A stretch of DNA of 21,063 nucleotides from Hypsibius dujardini (lineage: Eukaryota > Tardigrada > Eutardigrada > Parachela > Hypsibiidae): positions 1 through 21,063 of the forward strand of contig LRSR01013306.1 in NCBI GenBank assembly GCA_001579985.1, read 5' to 3'. The position numbers and the translations under genes were made by a program. Shown here piece by piece: positions 9,691 through 19,081 of the stretch (the first letter of the stretch is position 1; each line of letters begins with the position of its first letter). The notes beneath the pieces were generated by a model. It was not told the origin of the DNA. It saw only the letters and a list, made by a program, of their open reading frames with translations, and did not search any database.

Positions 9691-10188
9691 ACAGGCGTTG
9701 CAGGACGTCTTGAAGATATCTCTCAGCGTCTTTCTTCCTCTTCCGAACTTTGGAAAGTATCTTCACACAGTATGAATTGAAGGTGCAAAAACTCCGAAAG
9801 TGTTTTAATCGTTTCAGTGTAACAAGAGGAGTTTGACTGCCAAAAAAATTGTAGAAAGCAGCTTTCCGGAGAGCATGCTTATCGCTCTGCATTTTGTAAG
9901 TGAGCCAATTTTTCCATACTTCAAAGTGCGTTACACATTACCAACTCGCCTGTGGTCAGTTGTCAACCGATTTTGCTCAAATTTTTATTCATTCCCCAAA
10001 GTCCTTTTTAAATTATTTTGAATGAAGCTTTTTATTTTACAAAAATGCAACTGCTTATCGACGAATTCAAGCAGACAATGTCATAACTGCTCAGGCATGT
10101 TCCATATGTCAAATATCCTCTATATGACATGCCCCTCATCAATCAACAAAAAAATTAGTGTTGCTACCAGATTAGGTAATTGTATACT
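9691..10188. other. Unassigned; between mariner and MULE relics
   Basis: Probably the 5' part of the mariner relic and/or the middle of the MULE relic. A plus-strand stretch near 10085-10160 (CSGMFHM ... SINKKISVATR) loosely resembles the Cys/Phe-rich linker of MULE transposases, but not enough to call. Confidence 0.25.
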
Positions 10189-10576
10189 GATCAATCGGTC
10201 AGAACCCACTGTTATTAAATACGTTTTTGTCATTCAAGATTGGGAACGAATCTGGGCGACGCTGGGCTTTCACTGAGACTGAAAATGGCACGAAGAAGCA
10301 TGATTCGGTCTGTTTGGATTGCTCGTAGGCGCGGCGCGGGTTCTTTGCGATGTATGGCGTCAACACGGTCATGACGCCTTATCGAGGAAAAGTGATCGAC
10401 AGGGAAGTCTTGTCTAGAACTACCCAGATTTGCAAAATGTTTGGAAGTACTGAAGTAATTCCAAACCATAAATGCATATTGAATCACATAGAATCTACAG
10501 TGTCTAAGGAAGCTGCTACGACCTTTATTATTTTAGCTGTTCTGATTCAATCAACCACCGATCGATGTACTTGATT
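10189..10576 (+). pseudogene. Mutator-like (MULE) transposase core fragment
   Basis: A plus-strand frame reads ...CLDCS, stop, ARRGFFAMYGVNTVM, then RGKVIDREVLSRTTQICKMF, then NHKCILNHIEST. This follows the order of the MULE-type transposase domain in invertebrates: V-S-x-D-G-T-W-x-k-R-G, then G-V-V-T-V-I, then T-G-K-V-L-D-x-E-x-L-S-k-x-C-x-x-C, then H-x-C-x-x-N-H-x-G-S. The stop TAG at 10326 stands where the family has Trp (TGG to TAG, one change). The fragment ends at TGA 10572 without the GDGDSK part of the domain, so it is truncated and inactive. Probably the same element as 8606-8872. Confidence 0.55.
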
Positions 10577-10682
10577 TAAACGTGGAAGAGGACGAGTGAC
10601 TGAGAAGCAATCAACCCTTTTAGGTATGTAACGCCATTGATTGATAAATAACTTGCTTGATTTTGGATTATTGGGCTGCCGC

Positions 10683-10740
10683 GATTGAAGTCAATTCCTA
10701 ATTCCTAATTCCTAATTCCTAATTCAAACTGACTTCAATC
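10683..10740. repeat. Hairpin with a 7-bp tandem repeat in its loop
   Basis: GATTGAAGTCA (10683-10693) and TGACTTCAATC (10730-10740) are perfect 11-bp inverted arms. The 36-nt loop is nearly all tandem TTCCTAA units (four copies). Confidence 0.75.
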
Positions 10741-12244
10741 CCGTCTTAGTTTTTAATTTTTTAGACCTATTGACAGACTTACAACACCAAACCGGAGACC
10801 GTGAATAAGATCAAGTGTCTCTACAAGGATCTGAATTCTGATTTCTGGCGGGAGCGCCTGGCTCATGATTGTCATACCAGTAGAAATGAAACCATTCATT
10901 CTAAATACTGGACCAGAAACGCTTAGGTATAGATTTCGTACCCATTCCCGTCTAGTGTTTCTTTTCATCCACTGGCATGTTCATTGAGAGTCTAAATCAT
11001 GCAAAAGGATAACAGTGGTTTTTAAGTCGCATTTTTCAATGGCATCATATTTCGCCTCATATGTCACCTGTTAATTCCGCCTCCTGTCCCAGTTTAAAGA
11101 AAATGAAGAGCATGATTGTACATCGTCAACTACACCCCTTGCCCTCGTTCAAGATCTCGAGATATCTTTACTTTGTTTTAAGCACAAAGAGTTATGTGAG
11201 TCATATGAAAACCGCCTTAAATTTAAAAATTGGTTAAAATGAATAGTGCTCAAGCGCTGTTCCGCAAAAGGCCCATTCCTATACCGGAGGGTGAACTTTA
11301 ACCAAACAGCAGTACACTAAAAAAATGTATTTTTCAATTCGATTTCAAAAACGTGTTCATTGGGAAGTCCAGAATCCGATTCTGTCAAATGCAAATGAAT
11401 GAACAGCCAAAGAAGACTTTTTTAGCTTTTTTCATTAACTATGGCATCAGATCCTAGTATTTGTTAGCCTGAATTTCTCAACCTTCAAAATTATTTTTTT
11501 AGTGTTCCGCTAAACATTAACTATTCGAACACTTGTAAATTGAATGTCTTTATACGGATCCCTCACCAAAAGGCTTTTCTTGCGAAATTCAACTATTCTG
11601 AGTAATCCAAACGGCGAAAATCTGTAGGGCCCTAAAAAATATGCTTTGAAAAAAGGCCGTCTGGCAATTCATTTCTTTTCAATCTGTTTTACATAAATGA
11701 TCCCTTTTTTCACCAGATTTTCGTTCAGGCAATGTTTTGATTCGTTTAGAGCTAGCTAAGTAGGCAGAGGCTGCTATCTGTTGCAAACTACTTAACATTT
11801 TGTTTCGGTGCATTCAAGATGGACCGCCTGTCTGCTGTGGCTTTCCATCTCAAGTGCGCACCAGCTGAGTCTTTTGCAGAATAATAAAATACCCGGGTAT
11901 TACGAAATAGGGTTGCATGTTTGGGCGGAGTTTCAAGTCAAATGGAGGCATATCCGTCCTAATAAACCATTGCCTGTTTCGAATGGAGAAAAAATTACTA
12001 CCGTAATTTCAAATCTAATTCGTTTTTGACATTCGCAAGAGAATAGAAATTTAGAAGTGTTTTTTGAAATCGAACGAGCCCCTTTGTTTATTGGACACCA
12101 TGGATGGTTTGTGGATTGATAGCTGTTGATTTAAATTGACAAAACTTGAACTTTCCCAACTTCGCATGCTTACGCTTCTGTATAATCGCACAACATCTGG
12201 CTAAAATATTGTCAAGTATGATAATACATTTTGCAGTTTCACAT
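10741..12244. other. No recognisable feature
   Basis: About 1.5 kb of AT-rich sequence. Short open frames at 10753-10968 (minus) and 11808-12029 (plus) show no known motif. No repeat seen. Confidence 0.4.
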
Positions 12245-12259
12245 ATTCGTTTACCATTC

Positions 12260-12455
12260 ATTTTATAGTCTACTTGTTTGTCTCACTGTCTAAGTGTCTC
12301 CCTAATGTATATGTCCATTTGTTTGTTTGTTTGTTGTCTGAAAAAAGACAGACCGACCGACACAAACAAACGAAAGGACAGATAGACAGGTAGACAGATC
12401 ATAGATATATAAACAGAGAAGAAAACAGCAAAACAGATAAACAGTAAACAGCGAT
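12260..12455. repeat. Tetranucleotide satellite that switches strand (TGTY to RACA)
   Basis: The left half is rich in TGTC/TTTG units and the right half in GACA/AAAC units, meeting near 12342-12350. The two halves form an imperfect inverted repeat, for example GTTTGTTTGTTTGT against ACAAACAAAC. It lies at the 3' end of the reverse-transcriptase relic. Minus-strand open codons here are repeat-derived. Confidence 0.6.
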
Positions 12456-12489
12456 TTTCACAATCAGGTCTTTCGCTTCCTTCCCCCAA

Positions 12490-13991
12490 ACGTCTCCAAG
12501 GTTGCTGAAAAAAAATGAATCGCCCTTCTAAGTCTGGGTATGTTTGATGCTTACTCATCTCAGCCTCATGGGCAACTTTGCCTGAGGATGCGATCGAGCC
12601 TCCAATGTGGGAGGGTGCCATGATGTCCAAAACAGTGACGTCTCACACTAAGGCCTTGCTTTTCAACACGTCATTCAACGAAGAGCCCAACGAAGAACCC
12701 AAACTGAACCTGCAGGAGAGTTCTTTGTAAACATCCTCATCGACCTGCTTGCTGCATTTGCACTTGTGAAGAGGACAAATAACACCCCGAGCCACAATGC
12801 AACTGTTTCTAGCAGCGCAATGTCGCCCAGTAACCGGAAATAAGCAAGTTGTTCGACCATGCTCCAGAATCTTTGGTCTCCACCGCTTATTATAGCGCTT
12901 TGTCTATGTCGGTGGCGGTTGTCAGAATTATCTGCACTACGTACTCAGTGAAGTGTCCCACCATTTCTGAATCTTCGATTCGACCGGAATGGGTATGCCA
13001 GTCACTGCTTCCCATCGGCGTGCTGATTTTGCTGTCGCGTCGTCCAGGTCCACGCCAGGAAAGATCTGCTGCATCAAGTGATGGATAATTAAGCTGAGGC
13101 GAGATGCGCCAAGTGAGATAGTTCAACCGTCTACCGAATGCCCAAACTTCCTCTGTTGACGAGAAGAGTCGCTCGTTGTCACACTTCGTCGGTCAATGTT
13201 GGTGTTTGTAATGGTCGACAAGCATATACGGATGACCATGTCCAGTTTCGCCAGCTTGTCCGGTTTCATCCCAACCAAGAGGTACGGAGTGTGTAGAGCA
13301 CTTTCGGGACCGCCAGGTAGTTCTTCAGACGAAAGAGGGATAAGTGAGCAGGCAACAACAGTAAACGGCCAGTGAATAGACTGATGGCCTTCGTTATCTT
13401 CTCGATGGCAACTCCAAAGCGCGCTGCATGGAGTGGTGCACTAACAGCTTGAGCTCCTCCGATGATGGAAACTGAAAAGCTGGTTCCATCTGATGCAGCA
13501 AAGCCGTTGCCGCTCTAGATTATCTGCCGCCGCCGTAGAGAAAAACTTCACATTATTTCTTGCTGAGCTCTTGTCCGGCCTCCGCCTTCATGCATTGCGC
13601 GCAGAGTAGGTCCTACATCACCATCGCCACCGTTCTACTCACCGTGGCGTCGTCCAGGTATCAGCTATTGAGAGGCATAAGCATGGATTTAAAAAAATCT
13701 CGAGCCACCGCGCAAACAACAGCCGAGTGAGTCGCCCTGCTGAACACCACACTACGAGGAAAGCCAGACTTCGGCAAAGAACTGCTTGGAATGGAACAGC
13801 CACATTTGCCACACCAGGGGGTAAAGGTGCGACACGTGTAACCGGAGTGCAGCACTTTGTCCCTTCGGATGGTTTCAAAAGCGTTATTGAACCCATCTTC
13901 AACAAAACGCGTGTCTCTCCGACGGCTGATATTAATGCCCGCGTAGCACGAACAGCCGCTTCCTCAATCGGCAACCCTTTCATGTGAAAGA
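12490..13991 (-). pseudogene. Reverse transcriptase relic of a non-LTR-type retroelement (main part)
   Basis: Reading the minus strand from 13991 down and switching frames gives, in the correct order: an E-A-A-V-x-A-x-R segment; DGFNNAFETIRRD (13859-13896); GVQQGDSLG (near 13725-13748); YLDD (13649-13660), the RT active site; ELSKK then CEVF; a stretch containing RLLLLPAHLSLFRLKNYLAV and VLYTLRTS (13266-13400); KLAKLDMVI; RGSLGIR then ELSHLAHLAS; ARRWEAVTGIP and IQKWWDTSL (12940-13085); DSGAW; a Cys/His region (12651-12826, ending in ICPLHKCKC); and DVTVLDIMAPSHIGG (12560-12642). The tail resembles the zinc-knuckle and nuclease region of LINEs with a restriction-like endonuclease; its (K/R)PD part seems deleted. 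Many stops and frameshifts: inactive. The order of motifs makes chance very unlikely; the clade is uncertain. Confidence 0.82.
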
Positions 13992-13998
13992 ATATGCA
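13992..13998 (+). repeat. Target-site duplication, left copy (ATATGCA)
   Basis: Seven bases directly before CAGAGCTG, identical to 14905-14911 directly after the matching right terminus. hAT elements usually duplicate 8 bp; only 7 match here. Confidence 0.75.
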
Positions 13999-14454
13999 CA
14001 GAGCTGTGCCGCTAAAGGTTTCAGATTCCCGCTACGCTAACGCTACGCTAACCATGTTGACCGCTACGCTAACGCTAATCGTCGAAAAATCCGCACCGCT
14101 AAACCCGCTAAACCCGCTAATTTTATTAGTCTATAAATCCATTTCAGATGCCTTTCGCTTAACGCGGCACTGGTAATCTAGCAGATCGCTATTGACGTTC
14201 CCGAAAAGCAGATTTTCAAAGTCACGGTCATTAGAAGCTTGAAGCTTTGGTCCAAGCTCTAGCTTGACGCTTTGGCAGCTCTAGAGATTGGTGAAAGAAA
14301 TAATCTCATAACATTGAGCAGGCTCTCTGTGAATACCGATGCGCGCGCCAACGTTAAACACCCGAGATAGTGCTTTGAAAAGTCTAACTATTTTTACATT
14401 TACAATAAGCACTTTTTCCAGTTGGACGTGTCACGTGAGCTATTGCGAAGCTGA

Positions 14455-14470
14455 GCGTCACATGTGACGC
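14455..14470. repeat. 16-bp perfect palindrome
   Basis: GCGTCACATGTGACGC is its own reverse complement and ends exactly where the inner foldback begins. Confidence 0.7.
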
Positions 14471-14708
14471 GTATGAGGCAAAGTCTATATTTCGGCTCGC
14501 CCTCCACTTGGTCGATAAATGTGCTCACTCATGGGTTTCTCTTGATGGCAGCTGCTTGATTGTTTGATTTCCAAAAGTGCCATAGTATACTAAGACATAG
14601 TACAGCAAATCAAACAATCAAGCAGTTGCCATTAAAGAGAAAACCCTTGAGTGAGCCGATTTATCGACCAAGTGGAGGGCGAGCCGAAATACAGACTTTG
14701 CCTCATAC
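14471..14708. mobile_element. 238-bp foldback MITE, about 100-bp arms
   Basis: Arms 14471-14570 and 14607-14708 are reverse complements with only about nine differences including two single-base indels; the loop is 36 nt. The ends read TATGAGGCAAAG and CTTTGCCTCATA, so a TA duplication (as made by Tc1/mariner transposases) is possible, although it lies within the symmetric sequence. No coding content. The high arm identity implies recent insertion or arm homogenisation, later than the host 906-bp element. Confidence 0.85.
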
Positions 14709-14904
14709 TGTTATTTGAATTATTTCTTCCTAACGCAACAAGACCGCTAAATCCGCACCGCTAATTTCATTGCCGCTACGTCTGCTAATTGGAATTACCG
14801 CTACGCTGATGAACTTGACCGCTAACGCTAATCCCGCTAAGCTTAGCGGTTTAGCGGGTTTAGCGGCCGCTAAAGTCCTCCGCTAAATTAGCGGCACAGC
14901 TCTG

Positions 14905-14911
14905 ATATGCA
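14905..14911 (+). repeat. Target-site duplication, right copy (ATATGCA)
   Basis: Matches 13992-13998 exactly. Confidence 0.75.
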
Positions 14912-15010
14912 CCCGTGGACTTTTAACGGCTATCTGCTGTGTTTTTAACGTCATTTTCAGTTTTGCGTAAATGACTAGCCGTCGTAAAACAAAAACAGAA
15001 TATGCCGCTG
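14912..15010 (-). pseudogene. Reverse transcriptase relic, 5' part beyond the inserted element
   Basis: On the far side of the 906-bp insertion the minus strand reads VLRRLVIYAKLKMTLKTQQIAV. This fits the L-R-R-L-V-A-K ... L-x-P-x-Q-L-G-x-G block that in these reverse transcriptases lies directly before the segment found at 13991. It therefore continues the relic at 12490-13991 and supports insertion of the 13999-14904 element into the RT sequence. The further 5' part is not recognised. Confidence 0.5.
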
Positions 15011-16060
15011 ATACTGTAACATATGGGTTATCTTTTTGCAATCACGTCTTGGAAGTATGTTTCCTGAGAAGGGGATGCATTTCATTCATCTGAAGTTAAC
15101 AATTGCAAGGCCAATACTTTAATCATAGGAGACTAAAGAGAGATTTAGAATGGAATCTGTTTGTAAACTCTCAGGGCTCATACCGAAGCGTTAATCTGAT
15201 TTTGTAAATCAAATACTTCTGCAAAGGTGTCTACTTAGACTTATTAAAAACTTCATAAGTGAATAACAAACTACAATAATACATCATACTTTTTGGGCGG
15301 AATTATCACATTTAAAACTGGAACGACATTAACCTATAAAAATAATGCAAAGCACTATTTATGTTTTGAGTCACTTTATTCATGCTATATGGTATACACT
15401 CACATATAATATGTGTGTGTGGGCTTACCGCACTTTTGCTTGACCGATATGATCACATCGTTGGAAAACATAAATTGTTAGAATATGAAACATCAGAGTA
15501 CAGCTAAAATAAATCTGATTCGACCCCCTTTTTGAGATGGCGAAATTAAGCATATAGTGAATTGAACTGTGGCTCGCTGAGTTAACAAACATCCTGCCTG
15601 ATTGAAAAGGCAACTATTATTGCTTGAATTTTAAGAACACAGTATAAGTAGTCAGCAAATTTTTCATCCGTTTTACCAGCTCGTAAAAGCATGAGCTTAC
15701 TAACAGGCAATAAATTTGTTGATAATAAAGACGAATATCGCTCAGCCCGTAAAAATGTTTGCATTTTGAAGTTTGCAATAAGGTGTGCGGCCGTTTTAAC
15801 TTCGTTGTGCGCGGGCTTGCAGCCCGCAATCTGAAAACTCAAATTCGCGCTGGGGTATTATCGTGAGATAACTTTTGTTGTCGACATGGTTTCATGTTGT
15901 TTCTTCGCCACCAGTAGCTACTTCTCGGTTATCGGTTTTCCGTAGCGTTTTGCTTCTGTCACATGTTTTTTACAGTATGAAGTAAAGGCGTTCAACCAGG
16001 TCGTTTTAGAAATCTTAATTTAACCCGGCCGGTTTTTTTCAACGTTGATTTCCCGGCGCT
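15011..16060. other. No recognisable feature
   Basis: AT-rich. Minus-strand open codons at 15425-15842 show no known domain. The 5' part of the retroelement may reach into the left edge. Confidence 0.4.
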
Positions 16061-16067
16061 GCAGTCC

Positions 16068-16087
16068 TGCCATGCCATGCCATGCCA
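16068..16087 (+). repeat. Short CCATG tandem repeat
   Basis: Three to four CCATG units in a row, ending in CCACGG. Confidence 0.6.
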
Positions 16088-16148
16088 CGGTAGATAGCTT
16101 GAAAACATTCAAAAAATTCTCTGATCCATTTTAGCTCGTCATAAGCCT

Positions 16149-16165
16149 CCCGGTTCAAATTCGGG
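16149..16165 (+). other. tRNA T-arm / B-box-like motif
   Basis: CCCGG-TTCAAAT-TCGGG folds as a perfect five-pair stem (one G-T) with a 7-nt loop starting TTC, as in a tRNA T-arm. No acceptor, D-arm or convincing anticodon arm is found upstream, so this is at most a tRNA or tRNA-derived SINE relic. Confidence 0.3.
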
Positions 16166-16399
16166 TCCAAAAAGGTAGGGAAGATCGCAATCCAGAAGTG
16201 AGCAATCAGTCCAGTAGAGGTGCCTCTTCGGCCATTTTCCTGGGTTGACTACGCAGATACGACTTATGTGCCACCTGCTAGCCTGCCGGCTTGGTTAGAT
16301 TACGATTTTTAAAACGGTTTGGTTAAACGCCTTTACCCCGTAGAATACTTCAGTGGCTGGCTCGGTTTTGCATACCGCGGGTAGATTTACATAACGCAT

Positions 16400-17285
16400 G
16401 TTCCGGATCTTTAAAAAGTATATTGTTGAGAAATTTTAATTTTTGGAAATAAATATTAAATTGACCTTTTCATTCTATCCACAACTAGAACTATCACTTT
16501 ACTTTATTTTCCTATTCCGGATTTCATTTCTGTTGTAGCTTCAAACAGTGCTCGCACACGAGCATTCCATCTCAGTCTTGTTTTCAAAATTGTTTCAATT
16601 ATAGCATTCAATTCTCCTTAAAAACTATTTTTTGGCTAAATCAATCGCGTTAGCCGTTGTCCTAAATCTCAATATATATTGGAGACTCTTATTGCAAAAC
16701 GTCTTATGAACACGCAAAGCCACTAAAATAAAATATGCACTCTGCGTTTTATTTCCCCGTCATCATTGCAAAACTTAAAAAGTTAAAAAACCTAAAATTA
16801 AGAAGTTTTCAGTTAAAATGTGATTCCTTGTTGCATCCGTGCCGCCATTTTTGTATAACTACACATTCCTTTTAGGAAATTTTTGCCACATGATCTTGCC
16901 GTCAAAAACAAAATAGAATGCTTTTGCATGCGTACGGACTAGTTTACCATTTGTAAACAAAAAAATTTTACGCGGATTTTGGATACAACAATTTATAGGA
17001 ATGATTTTGCGATATTGAAAGACTGTTGATGTTCAAAATCGGACGTCCCACACTAGCCGTCTTTTCAAGGTCAAATCTGTTTAATATAGCACATAAGAGT
17101 TCATTAAATGCAAGAATTTTGCTCCAGAACGAAAGCGTAAGCACAATAGAATATATTATTGAAGTTTCAAAAGTGCATACAAAAAACCTTCAAACCGTCA
17201 GACAAACAAAGAAGAATTAGAATGTCTGAAACACCGTTGAAACCCAATTTTTTTACGTCGGTTGCCTTCATAAAAAAGTTTTAAA
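16400..17285. other. No recognisable feature
   Basis: AT-rich. Small plus-strand open frame at 17026-17220 without known motifs. Confidence 0.4.
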
Positions 17286-17287
17286 AC

Positions 17288-17490
17288 AACCGGCAACGTC
17301 AACAACGCGGGACAAAGACAGCAATTTCGGCAACGTGGGCAACGTCAGCAAGGTGAGGTAACGTCGGCAAGATGGGACAACGTTTACCATTGTATAGCAA
17401 CATTCACCAATTTAGGGCAACGTGAGAAAACATCAACTAACGCGTTGCAAAGTTGGGCAACGTCTACCAACGTAGAGCAACATTAACAAC
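17288..17490 (+). repeat. 9-bp minisatellite GGCAACGTC
   Basis: Diverged units GGCAACGTC, GGCAACGTG, GGTAACGTC and GGCAAGATG, interspersed with longer variants. It has no base similarity to the TATGCCGNT array but the same period, and it ends about 70 bp before a copy of that array. Confidence 0.6.
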
Positions 17491-17559
17491 GAGAAAAGCA
17501 ATTTTTCGAAGCAAAAAAAGTACGTGTACGAATCAGGCCTCAGGTGGCCAGTTATGCTA

Positions 17560-17640
17560 TCTATGGTGTTTATTCCGGGTATACCGTTTATTTCGTTTAT
17601 GCTGGTTATGCCGGTTATGCCGTGTATGTCGAATTTATTC
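17560..17640 (+). repeat. Third copy of the 9-bp TATGCCGNT minisatellite
   Basis: Units TATTCCGGG, TATACCGTT, TATTTCGTT, TATGCTGGT, TATGCCGGT and TATGCCGTG in plus orientation, about 10 kb from the copies at 7228-7875. Confidence 0.65.
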
Positions 17641-17740
17641 AGTGCATGCTATTTTATGCCATATTTCTGTACTATCCCTAGCCACTAGAAATTTTTAAAA
17701 GCAGTTGTTTCACTACTTGCCGAGTTTCTGATGTGTGCCA

Positions 17741-17798
17741 ATCTTAGAGCTCTCGACGCAGCAAGCGTCTGCATTGCCATAAACGCGAGAGCTAAGAT
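17741..17798. repeat. Nested inverted repeat
   Basis: Outer arms ATCTTAGAGCTCTCG (17741-17755) and CGAGAGCTAAGAT (17786-17798) pair with a 2-nt bulge. An inner stem GACGC/GCGTC (17755-17769) lies within. Confidence 0.5.
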
Positions 17799-17799
17799 A

Positions 17800-18324
17800 A
17801 CTGTTTAGTCACAAATTAGTTGTCAGCGTTAGGATATAATAAGTTTAATGAAAGATATTTTCTTTAACGTTTCAAGTCAGGATTTTAGAAGATAGGTTTA
17901 TTGATGCCATTAGTTTCATTTTCACATTAGAAAGTAGCCATTCGGCCGGGCTGTAAAGATTTATAAATCATTTTGAAAATCAATCAAAATATTCTCAATC
18001 AAGTCAAATCAACTCATTTGTTCGCATTATTAAAACGAGAGACAGCTGAGCTATCACAATGACCCTTAGGAAAGATGGTCCAAATTAGGCAATGCTACTA
18101 GGCTAAATGAGACAAGGACTACGATCCGATTAACGGCGCTTAACAATAGGCTAGGCAGACGGTTTAGACTTGTGTACGTTAATCTAAATACGATCAATCT
18201 GCCTAGGTGAGCCTATTTCTAGGACTCCGAAATCGCATAGGGTAGTCCGTGTCGTAAACCACTCTGAAATTCAACTAGTAAACCATAGCACAACTCAACA
18301 GCATTCCTAATTAAGGGCGACTGA
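17800..18324. other. Mostly featureless; small inverted repeat near 18145-18217
   Basis: AATAGG-CTAGGCAGA (18145-18159) faces TCTGCCTAG, spacer, GCCTATT (18198-18217). Nothing else identified. Confidence 0.4.
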
Positions 18325-18852
18325 CAAGGGAGTATTTACCTGTGTTACTCTGAGATCGAGCCCAACTTTTTTTATGGATACGTACTATCAAACCATGATT
18401 TTAGAGAATATGACAAGTCCCCCTCGGTTCCGTTCAAGATGGAAAAAATTGGGGAAGATTCCTATTACGGCAGTCACTTTAATGCTTTTGCAATAACGTT
18501 GATTGATTGACCAATTACAATACAGTTAACGTTCATAAACGAAAAACTTTCATTGGCAATCTTCTCCACTCCTATCGCGAATAAGGAAAGTAATTATTCG
18601 GTTGATTGTTTGATGATTTTGACAGACTGGTCGTTCGAGATTTGCGAAATCTTGTCGTTGTCGTATACCACTGTCATTTTATTCGTTGCTGCTGGTGTAA
18701 CAAAACTCTCTGCTTTAACTGTTATTTGAACGGATTTGAATATGCCGATTATAATTTCTGCGGCTCCGACTCGTTTGTCGAATGATTTACGCGTCGAGTT
18801 TTTTTGCCTGAACCGTTAAATGGGTAAACGAACGACATAGTGCTATGATGAA

Positions 18853-18991
18853 AACTTTAAAGCGGCTGCCGCAATAAGAATCTTCCCTGATTTTTTCCAT
18901 CTCGAACAGAGAACCGAAGGAGACCAGTCATATCATTTTAAATTATAGTTACATAGATCGATCTATGAAAAAAAAGTTAGGCCTAATCTCA
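18853..18991 (-). repeat. Internal, diverged right-end copy in the foldback
   Basis: Segments GAATCTTCCCTGATTTTTTC, CATCTCGAAC and GAAAAAAAAGTTAGGCC parallel the right arm (GAATCTTTCCCAATTTTTTC, CATCTTGAAC, AAAAAAAAGTTGGGCC). It stops short of the terminal CAAGGG. Confidence 0.65.
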
Positions 18992-19081
18992 CAAGGGAAT
19001 ATTTACCTGTGTGAGTCTGAGATTGGGCCCAACTTTTTTTTATAGATACGTACTATAAAACCGTGATTAGAGCAATATGAG
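18992..19081 (+). repeat. Internal left-end copy in the foldback
   Basis: CAAGGGAATATTTACCTGTG, then TCTGAGATTGGGCCCAAC and a T-run, in the same orientation as the outer left arm. It abuts the internal right-end copy. Confidence 0.7.

Larger units (their letters stand above)
13999..14904. mobile_element. Nonautonomous hAT-like TIR element with CCGCTAA arrays
   Basis: It begins CAGAGCTGTGCCGCTAA and ends with the exact reverse complement (17 bp perfect). A 7-bp duplication ATATGCA flanks it. Both subterminal regions are packed with GCTAA/CCGCTAA motifs: about 14010-14125 on the left and 14745-14890 on the right. The right end carries them in both orientations, with a palindrome around GCTAAGCTTAGC. 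Such motif clusters are typical of transposase-binding subterminal repeats. No transposase gene is inside. The CAGAG start suggests hAT; the 7-bp duplication is slightly off. It is inserted in the RT relic and carries a younger foldback insertion at 14471-14708. Confidence 0.8.

Noticed and set aside
13140-13185. Minus-strand ERLFSS motif resembling the hAT transposase dimerisation domain
   Set aside because: An adjacent frame reads RGSLGIR ... LAHLAS, which fits the RT thumb region between correctly ordered RT motifs on both sides, so the hAT reading is coincidental.
13727-13987. 86-codon plus-strand frame with protein-like composition
   Set aside because: It is antisense to the DGFNNAF and GVQQGD part of the RT relic and has no independent support.
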